Origin: CAZPZZ01 sp964591245
GTDB taxonomy: Bacteria; Acidobacteriota; Vicinamibacteria; Vicinamibacterales; UBA8438
Reading direction: 5' to 3'
Assembly (NCBI GenBank): GCA_964591245.1
Contig: CAZPZZ010000175.1
Span: 1 to 7,597, forward strand
DNA length: 7,597 nucleotides
The notes below the pieces were generated by a model. The model searched no databases and had not been told where the DNA came from. It saw only the letters and a program-made list of their open reading frames with translations. Made by a program: the position numbers and the translations under genes. The first letter of the stretch is position 1, and each line of letters starts with the position of its first letter. Shown here one piece after another: positions 1-4,855 of this stretch.

Positions 1-139
1 GCGGGAGGTGGCGTCGTTATGCCGGTTAACCCCGGGGACCTCGGTTGACTGTTGAGGTTGGTGCTATCGGTTTCGTCTAGGGGGCGGGTGGGGTCCTGTG
101 AGACAGACGGGAGCATTCCCGGAGAGGTCGATTGCGCTG

Positions 140-170
140 CAATTGCAATTGGAGTGTATTCGATTACACT
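140..170. promoter_or_regulatory. Two adjacent palindromes, candidate operator overlapping a weak promoter
   Basis: CAATTGCAATTG at 140-151 is a perfect 12-base palindrome and also two tandem CAATTG units. One base later, AGTGTATTCGATTACACT at 153-170 is an 18-base palindrome with a single mismatched pair (T159/T164). The patch is AT-richer than its surroundings. A weak sigma70-like pair can be drawn on the + strand: TTGCAA (143-148), 16-base spacer, TACACT (165-170). The second palindrome would then cover the -10 box, as expected for a repressor site. The nearest downstream gene starts 263 bases away. The dyads are seen directly; promoter and operator roles are inferred, and no specific regulator family can be named. 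Confidence 0.35.
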
Positions 171-393
171 GTCCGCCCGAGTTCGATTGTGTCGCGATGG
201 CGTGTGGTGTTGGTGCCGTTGGCTTCAGCTGACCGCAGGTGTGGGGCCTGGGTGGTTGCGAAGAAGGTGGTGTGGCTCTCGGAATCGGTCTGATGCACGC
301 GAACTCTGGACCGTCATGCGCCAGATGCTGGCGACGTTGTGTGCTCGGATCACTTCGAGACTTGTCATGGAAGGAAAGTTGCCCATCATGATG

Positions 394-409
394 CGAGACA
401 ACCGTCTCG
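394..409 (+). other. Small stem-loop just upstream of the YceI-like gene
   Basis: CGAGAC (394-399) and GTCTCG (404-409) form a perfect 6-base-pair stem closing a four-base loop. It lies 23 bases before the chosen start at 433. No T-run follows, so it is not a classical terminator. It could affect ribosome access or stabilise a leader transcript, but a stem this short can arise by chance. Confidence 0.2.
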
Positions 410-432
410 GGTTTGGGCTGTAGGTGTCGAGT

Positions 433-993
433 ATGCCTGGTATGAGAATCGTGTCCCATTGCATGACAGCTATCGCTGTCGGTCTGTGTTTCGTTGCGCC
501 AGTGGCCGCGCAGTCCACTGTCGATTTCAGCGTCTCTGGAACGTCCACTATTCGAGGGTGGACGTGTGAGGTGAGTGGACGGGCGGAGGTGGCGTCCGGT
601 GCCGGAGAGGCCGTGCCTGCTTTCGGATCGGGCGTAGAGGGTGTCGTGCTCATCGTGCCGGTGGCGGAGTTTTCGTGTCCGAACGAGGAGATGACCGGGC
701 ACCTTCTGGAAGCGATGAAGCCAGAGGAGTTCGCGGAAATTACCTTCGAACTCGCGAGCTACGAAGTTACTGGAGCGGGTGCCAATGCAACGGGAGCGTT
801 GACCATTCTCGATACCACCCAATCGGTGACCATTCCTGTAGAACTTTCACGCTCCGATGAGGGTGTCGCGATCGCGGGTGACGTCCGACTGGATATGACG
901 ACCTATGGTGTCGAGCCTCCGACGGTCATGCTCGGGATGATGCGGGTCCGACCGCAGATTCGCATCCAGTTCAGTGGAGTCGTGACACCCTGA
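433..993 (+). CDS. Secreted YceI-like domain protein
   Basis: A protein of 186 residues, close to the usual length of the YceI family (lipocalin-like beta-barrels that bind isoprenoid-type lipids; periplasmic, exact role often unknown). Residues 1-27 form a Sec signal peptide ending in PVAAQ, so export is likely. Family marks follow in order: GTSTIRGW (36-43), a long beta region, MKPEEFAEITFEL (about 96-107), LTILDTTQ (123-130), and a C-terminal segment with YGVEPPTVMLG and an alternating IRIQFSGVV strand. Two cysteines, in WTCEV (45) and FSCPNEEM (82), could form a disulfide. The Cys plus MxxHLxxAMK pattern fits a YceI subgroup in which the usual His after the first strand is not kept (here Arg). 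I chose ATG 433 because AGGTG at 422-426 is properly spaced. GTG 424 and ATG 442 are alternatives that leave the mature protein unchanged. Family call firm, ligand unknown. Confidence 0.85.
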   Translation: MPGMRIVSHCMTAIAVGLCFVAPVAAQSTVDFSVSGTSTIRGWTCEVSGRAEVASGAGEAVPAFGSGVEGVVLIVPVAEFSCPNEEMTGHLLEAMKPEEFAEITFELASYEVTGAGANATGALTILDTTQSVTIPVELSRSDEGVAIAGDVRLDMTTYGVEPPTVMLGMMRVRPQIRIQFSGVVTP

Positions 994-1133
994 GTGCGTC
1001 GAGATCGTTTTGTGACGCTGCGCGAAGCGACGCGGCGCCATTGGGAAGGTAGTTACGCGGATCGGGGGAGGGCGACATGCCTGTGTCTCCTGCTGATGCG
1101 CGCGCCGGGTCTTTCCCACTGGGTTCACGAGCG

Positions 1134-1150
1134 TGTATGTCACACGTACA
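1134..1150. promoter_or_regulatory. Imperfect TGTA...TACA dyad upstream of the M20 gene
   Basis: The 17 bases TGTATGTCACACGTACA are a dyad with arms TGTA (1134-1137) and TACA (1147-1150) and an inner GT/AC match; two of the eight pairs mismatch. It lies 95 bases before the M20 start, in the 252-base gap between the YceI-like and M20 genes, where a promoter for the M20/haem-propeller pair would be expected. It shares the GTGTAT...TACA outline with the palindrome at 153-170. No good -10/-35 pair was found beside it. The dyad is visible; a regulatory role is inference. Confidence 0.2.
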
Positions 1151-1234
1151 GGCGGCGCGAGGTTATTGGGCGCAGGCGCCGAGTCGAGGCGGTGTGTGGG
1201 CTCGATCGGCCTGCGTTGGACGCCTGACGACGGC

Positions 1235-1243
1235 AGGGAGGAG
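1235..1243 (+). promoter_or_regulatory. Strong ribosome binding site of the M20 gene
   Basis: AGGGAGGAG is a near-ideal Shine-Dalgarno tract placed a few bases before ATG 1246 (four bases between GGGAGG and the ATG). It fixes the start of the M20 gene and suggests efficient translation. Confidence 0.75.
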
Positions 1244-1245
1244 AA

Positions 1246-2376
1246 ATGAGCGGCCCACCCTCTGCGGTTGAACTGACGCGTACACTCATTCAGCTCAATA
1301 CCGTGAACCCTCCGGGGAATGAACGCATTGCCGCCGAGTTAGTGGGGCATTGGCTCCAAGACGCGGGCTTTCTGGTCCGCTTCAGCGAATTTGCCCCGGG
1401 CCGATGCAGTCTCGTGGCCCGAGTTGGTGGTTGTGCGACACGACGTCCGCTCTGTTTCACGGGACATCTTGACACCGTACCGCTTGGTGCGGCGCCCTGG
1501 ACCTGCGATCCGTTCGCTGCGGATGTGGCCGATGGCAGGATCTATGGGCGCGGATCGAGCGATATGAAAAGTGGCGTGGCCGCCATTCTCGGCGCAGTGC
1601 TCCCGCTCGTCCGCGACCTCCAGCGTGGACCTGGGGTCGTCCTGGTCTTTACAGCGGGAGAGGAGACGGGGGCGGAGGGAGCGCGGCACCTCGTGGCGGG
1701 TAAGGACTTGCTGGGTGAGGCTGGCGCCGTCGTTGTGGCTGAGCCAACTGCGAACTATCCACTTGTCGGGCATAAAGGCGCGCTGTGGGTGCAGGCCTGT
1801 ACGCACGGAATCACGGCTCACGCATCGATGCCCGAGCATGGAGACAACGCCATTTACAAGGCAGCCCGAGCGGTGAGCGCGCTGGAGCATTTCGACTTTG
1901 ACGAAGCCTCGCATGCGGTGCTGGGTATGCCGACTCTCAACGTTGGGACGATAGAGGGCGGCATGAATCTCAATTCCGTTCCGGATCGTGCCGCCGTTGG
2001 CATCGATATTCGAACCATCCCGGGTCAAGACGCGGCCGGCCTGTGCACGCGACTGAGAGAGCGGCTTGGCGACCAGGTAGAAATTACTCCCACGATGGAT
2101 GTCAAGAGCCTATGGACCGAGCCTGAGTCGCTATGGGTGCAAGAGGTGTTCGGCATCATGGAACCGTTGTTGGGAGAGTCGGTTGAACCTCGAAGCGCCA
2201 GTTACTTTACTGACGGGGCAGTGCTGGCTCCGGCGTATGGTGATCCTCCAACGGTCATTCTCGGTCCAGGGGAACCAGCCCTGGCGCATCAAACCGACGA
2301 ATATTGCGTGATTGACCGTATAGAACAGGCGGTCGAAGCCAACCTGATGATTACGAGGCAATGGTGTGGAGTGTAA
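1246..2376 (+). CDS. M20 family metallopeptidase / deacylase (ArgE/DapE-like)
   Basis: A 376-residue protein, typical length for M20 enzymes, which use two zinc ions to hydrolyse N-acyl amino acids or small peptides. The full active-site set is present: GHLDTVP (73-79; metal ligand H74 and assisting D76), GRGSSDMKSG with bridging D106, GEE with general base E139 and ligand E140, AEPT with ligand E166, and AHQTDE with C-terminal ligand H348. The dimerisation (lid) domain is about residues 175-285 and includes ITAHASMPE, with H192 where the family places its lid histidine. NPPGNE (21-26) is the common N-terminal signature. There is no signal peptide, so it should be cytoplasmic. The next gene starts 16 bases after the stop, indicating co-transcription. 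Acetylornithine deacetylase, succinyl-diaminopimelate desuccinylase and carboxypeptidase-type specificities cannot be told apart. No arg or lys pathway genes are adjacent, which makes a catabolic or salvage role as likely as biosynthesis. Confidence 0.9.
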   Translation: MSGPPSAVELTRTLIQLNTVNPPGNERIAAELVGHWLQDAGFLVRFSEFAPGRCSLVARVGGCATRRPLCFTGHLDTVPLGAAPWTCDPFAADVADGRIYGRGSSDMKSGVAAILGAVLPLVRDLQRGPGVVLVFTAGEETGAEGARHLVAGKDLLGEAGAVVVAEPTANYPLVGHKGALWVQACTHGITAHASMPEHGDNAIYKAARAVSALEHFDFDEASHAVLGMPTLNVGTIEGGMNLNSVPDRAAVGIDIRTIPGQDAAGLCTRLRERLGDQVEITPTMDVKSLWTEPESLWVQEVFGIMEPLLGESVEPRSASYFTDGAVLAPAYGDPPTVILGPGEPALAHQTDEYCVIDRIEQAVEANLMITRQWCGV

Positions 2377-2377
2377 A

Positions 2378-2385
2378 GGGTGGAG
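2378..2385 (+). promoter_or_regulatory. Ribosome binding site that decides the start of the haem/propeller gene
   Basis: GGGTGGAG lies seven bases before ATG 2393, immediately after the M20 stop codon. It favours ATG 2393 over the in-frame GTG at 2366, which overlaps the M20 gene by 11 bases and has no comparable site. Confidence 0.6.
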
Positions 2386-2392
2386 ATGGCGA

Positions 2393-4624
2393 ATGTGGCA
2401 ACAGATCAACGGACTGGCGATTCGGGGGTGCCTGGTTCTGGCCGTGGCGTGGCCAGCCGGTGGCGGTCAGGTTATGGAGGTGGGAACGATTCAGGGTCTT
2501 GTAACGAGCGATCAGGGCGCCCAAGCCGGAGTCTGGGTGATTGCCGAGACCGATGACCTCGATACGACATTCCGCAAGATTGTCGTGACCGACGACGATG
2601 GACGGTTCGTGCTCCCGGAATTGCCGCCGGCGTCGTACGCGGTTTGGGTACGAGGCTATGGGCTTGTTGATTCGGTGCCGGTGAGGGCGATGTCTGGAGC
2701 GCAAGACCTTCGGCTTGTCGCACGCGTGGCGACCACGCCCCAGGAGGCGGCTGTCGTGTACCCTGCGAACTACTGGTTGTCACTCATGGAACCTCCGCCG
2801 GCGAGTGAGTTCCCGGGTACCGGTGCGGGGGGGAACGGCATTAGCACACAGCTCGAAACCCGCCATGAGTACCTGTACAACATCAAGGGTTGCCTGCGTT
2901 GTCATCAGGTGGGGAATGCCTTTACCCGCGAGATTCTGAACCCACATGAATACGACTCGACGGTCGAGGCTTGGGACGTGCGCGTTCGCATGGGCCAGCG
3001 CGGTTCCGAGATGAGTTCGTTCATGAGCCGGTTTGGACGAGGCCGAGGGTTGCAGATGTTTGCCGATTGGAGTGACCGGATTGCCGTCGGTGAAGTGCCT
3101 TCGGCTCCCCCGCGCCCGGCCGGAGTGGAGCGGAATGTGGTCCTCACTCAGTGGGAGTGGACGGATCAGATGGGTAAGATTCACGACGAGGTCTCCACTG
3201 ACAAGCGTGATCCCCAGGTGAACGCGTATGGTCCGATCTACGGCGTTGATATTGCGAACGACAACCTGGCCGTACTGGATCCTCTGACGCACACGGCGAA
3301 TATGTTACGTATTCCCACGTTGGTGGATCGGATGACTATGCGAGCGTCGTACGCCCAGTCCGGGTATCCGCCCTCTCGAGTGGTCGATTTGGACCGTTTC
3401 AATCCTGCGAGTATTCACAATCCCATGTTGGACGGGCGCGGTCGGGTCTGGTACACCGCAACATTGCGTCCGCCTGAGGACCAACCTGACTGGTGTCGAG
3501 ACGGGTCGGACAATCCCTACGCGCAATACTTCCCGTTGGAGCGGTCAGGCCGGAACGTGAGTTACTACGACCCAGAGACAGGGCAATTCACGATGGTCGA
3601 TACGTGTTTCGGTACCCACCATCTGCAATTCGGCTATGACGAAGATGCCACGTTGTTTATGGGACGTCCGAATGGAGACGTGTTTGGTTGGCTGAATACC
3701 CGGGAGCTTGATGACACAGGGGATGGGCGGTTGTCTCAGGGGTGGTGTCCGACGGTAGTGGATACCAACGCGGATGGGAAAATTACGAAACCCTGGAACG
3801 AGCCGACCCCATTGCGGGCCGGGCGATTTGAAGAGGACGCAACGACCAATTCCTACGACTTCGATCCGACCCTGGACACACGGATAGCGATTGGCGCGTA
3901 CGGGATTATTGTCAATCCTGTCGATGGAACTGTGTGGGGGGCGCAGGATTCATTTCCAGGGAAGATTATTCGGGTGGATCTCGGAGACGATCCCCCGAGG
4001 AGTTGTATCGCTGAAGTCTTCGAGGTGCCGTCTGAGCGCTGGGCGGTGGAGGCGAGTGGAGAGATCGGGTTCATGCCGCGAGGGCTCGATGTTGACAGCA
4101 GTGGGGTGATCTGGACTGCCCTCTCTGGTACGAATCATCTGGCCAGTTTCGATCGACGCCGATGCGGAGTGTTGATGGGACCCAGAGCTCACGAGGGTCG
4201 CCACTGCGCGGAGGGATGGACGCTGTATCCTTTGCCCGGTCCTACCTTCAAGAACACGACGGTTCGCGCTGATTACAACTATTACAACTGGGTCGACCAG
4301 TTCAACACGCTGGGGTTGGGTGAGGATGTGCCGATTGCCACGGGCACCGGCTCTGACTCATTGGTCGCCTTGGTACCCGGCACGGGTGAGTCGATCGTGC
4401 TGCGCGTGCCGTATCCACTTGGCGGTTTTCATCCACGTGGTTTGGATGGGCGGATCGATGATCCCGATGGGGGATGGAAGGGCCGCGGAGTCTATTCATC
4501 TACCGGTGCGGACACGGTCTGGCACGCCGAGGGTGGATGGGCTGTTGAGAATGGAACCTATCGGTCTACCGGGAAACCGATTTTGGTCAAGTTTCAGATT
4601 CGTCCGCACCCTTTAGCGCATTGA
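2393..4624 (+). CDS. Secreted fusion: carboxypeptidase-regulatory-like domain, single haem-c site, streptogramin-lyase-like beta-propeller
   Basis: A 743-residue protein. Residues 1 to about 25 form a signal peptide (one Arg, then the hydrophobic CLVLAVAWPA), so it acts outside the cytoplasm. Residues about 31-110 are a carboxypeptidase-regulatory-like Ig fold (GTIQGLVTSD; DDDGRFVLPELPPASYAVWVRGYG). CLRCH at 167-171 (bases 2891-2905) is one CXXCH c-type haem attachment site. From about residue 275 onward come propeller-type repeats as in Vgb/NHL proteins: YGVDIANDN, LDGRGRVWYTA, YGIIVNPVDGTVWGA, RGLDVDSSGVIWTALSGTNHLASF. Two short DxDG loops, DDTGDGRLS (440-448) and DTNADGKIT (457-465), resemble calcium-binding EF-hand loops. 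Six further cysteines after the haem site could form disulfides. The gene lies directly behind the M20 gene and converges on the PQQ dehydrogenase. Its likely role is binding or electron transfer; streptogramin cleavage itself is not implied. ATG 2393 is preferred over GTG 2366 because of its Shine-Dalgarno site. Architecture fairly sure, function unknown. Confidence 0.8.
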   Translation: MWQQINGLAIRGCLVLAVAWPAGGGQVMEVGTIQGLVTSDQGAQAGVWVIAETDDLDTTFRKIVVTDDDGRFVLPELPPASYAVWVRGYGLVDSVPVRAMSGAQDLRLVARVATTPQEAAVVYPANYWLSLMEPPPASEFPGTGAGGNGISTQLETRHEYLYNIKGCLRCHQVGNAFTREILNPHEYDSTVEAWDVRVRMGQRGSEMSSFMSRFGRGRGLQMFADWSDRIAVGEVPSAPPRPAGVERNVVLTQWEWTDQMGKIHDEVSTDKRDPQVNAYGPIYGVDIANDNLAVLDPLTHTANMLRIPTLVDRMTMRASYAQSGYPPSRVVDLDRFNPASIHNPMLDGRGRVWYTATLRPPEDQPDWCRDGSDNPYAQYFPLERSGRNVSYYDPETGQFTMVDTCFGTHHLQFGYDEDATLFMGRPNGDVFGWLNTRELDDTGDGRLSQGWCPTVVDTNADGKITKPWNEPTPLRAGRFEEDATTNSYDFDPTLDTRIAIGAYGIIVNPVDGTVWGAQDSFPGKIIRVDLGDDPPRSCIAEVFEVPSERWAVEASGEIGFMPRGLDVDSSGVIWTALSGTNHLASFDRRRCGVLMGPRAHEGRHCAEGWTLYPLPGPTFKNTTVRADYNYYNWVDQFNTLGLGEDVPIATGTGSDSLVALVPGTGESIVLRVPYPLGGFHPRGLDGRIDDPDGGWKGRGVYSSTGADTVWHAEGGWAVENGTYRSTGKPILVKFQIRPHPLAH

Positions 4625-4760
4625 TGCAGTAGTGAGCGTCGAAAAGAGCTGAACCTCCGGGTGTGAGCCGTATCCAGAGGGTGTTTCTTCGCGGTCAGAC
4701 TGCTGGCCCTGCAACGATCACGATGTTCCCACAGCCGATCGGGGTGCGTGAATACCTGAT

Positions 4761-4793
4761 CCTGCGGCGGAGAGCCGTAGCCACCGCCGCAGG
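4761..4793. terminator. GC-rich stem-loop between convergent genes (candidate bidirectional terminator)
   Basis: CCTGCGGCGG (4761-4770) and CCGCCGCAGG (4784-4793) are a perfect 10-base inverted repeat enclosing a 13-base loop. It lies 137 bases after the stop of the haem/propeller gene and 63 bases past the stop of the PQQ gene on the other strand. No T-run follows on either strand, so intrinsic termination in the classical sense is uncertain. A stable mRNA 3' end or Rho-assisted stop is equally possible. Confidence 0.5.
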
Positions 4794-4804
4794 CAAGTCC
4801 GACC

Positions 4805-4840
4805 CCTGGTGATGCCCTGAGCGACCTCAGTTGCACCAGG
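4805..4840. terminator. Second stem-loop, 16 bases past the PQQ gene stop
   Basis: Outer arms CCTGGTG (4805-4811) and CACCAGG (4834-4840) pair perfectly. Inside them CTGAG (4817-4821) and CTCAG (4826-4830) pair around a four-base loop, CGAC. The two stems are separated by an asymmetric internal loop (5 and 3 bases), giving 12 pairs in all. On the - strand it comes right after the PQQ gene stop, the usual place for a transcript 3' end. It also lacks a T-run. Together with the stem at 4761-4793 it makes a tandem pair. Confidence 0.45.
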
Positions 4841-4855
4841 CGGGCCGTCCGAGAC

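Larger units (their letters stand above)
1..432. other. Non-coding or unassigned stretch upstream of the YceI-like gene
   Basis: No reading frame here looks like a real protein. The + frames are rich in Trp, Arg and Cys with no recognisable motif, and the long - strand frames that begin inside the YceI-like gene are antisense artefacts. The first 48 bases are open in frame 1 and end in TGA, so they could be the last 15 codons of a gene lying to the left, but nothing confirms this. The notable content is the double palindrome at 140-170 and a small hairpin at 394-409. No tRNA-like or rRNA-like sequence is seen. The stretch is long for a simple promoter region and may carry a long 5' leader. 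Confidence 0.5.

Noticed and set aside
1..48. Frame 1 open to TGA at 46-48, possible C-terminal end of a gene to the left
   Set aside because: Only 15 codons are visible and nothing identifies them. It cannot be told from chance without the sequence to the left.
52..423. 123-codon + strand frame before the YceI-like gene
   Set aside because: Starts with TTG, is loaded with Trp, Arg and Cys and has no motif. Only its last 35 codons (from ATG 316) look protein-like, which is not enough to call a gene.
541..565. 8-base inverted repeat ACGTCCAC / GTGGACGT inside the YceI-like gene
   Set aside because: It lies in codons for a conserved family motif (TSTIRGWTC), so the coding constraint explains the bases well enough.
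4..596. Exact 12-base direct repeat GGAGGTGGCGTC at 4-15 and 585-596
   Set aside because: One copy is inside the YceI-like coding region, and short GC-rich matches like this are expected by chance. There are no flanking signs of a mobile element.
64..822. 252-codon open frame on the - strand opposite the YceI-like gene
   Set aside because: Composition rich in His, Arg, Ser and Pro, no domain, no ribosome site. It is the usual antisense shadow of a GC-rich gene, and the + strand protein has clear family motifs.
994..1227. 77-codon frame beginning with GTG right after the YceI-like stop
   Set aside because: Arg/Cys-rich with no ribosome site and no recognisable motif. It looks like random translation of a GC-rich gap.
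1339..2028. 229-codon frame on the - strand inside the M20 gene
   Set aside because: Antisense to a gene with a complete metal-binding set; it has no features of its own.
2366..2392. GTG start nine codons upstream for the haem/propeller gene, overlapping the M20 gene
   Set aside because: It adds two Trp and two Arg before the signal peptide and lacks a ribosome site, whereas ATG 2393 has GGGTGGAG at ideal distance.
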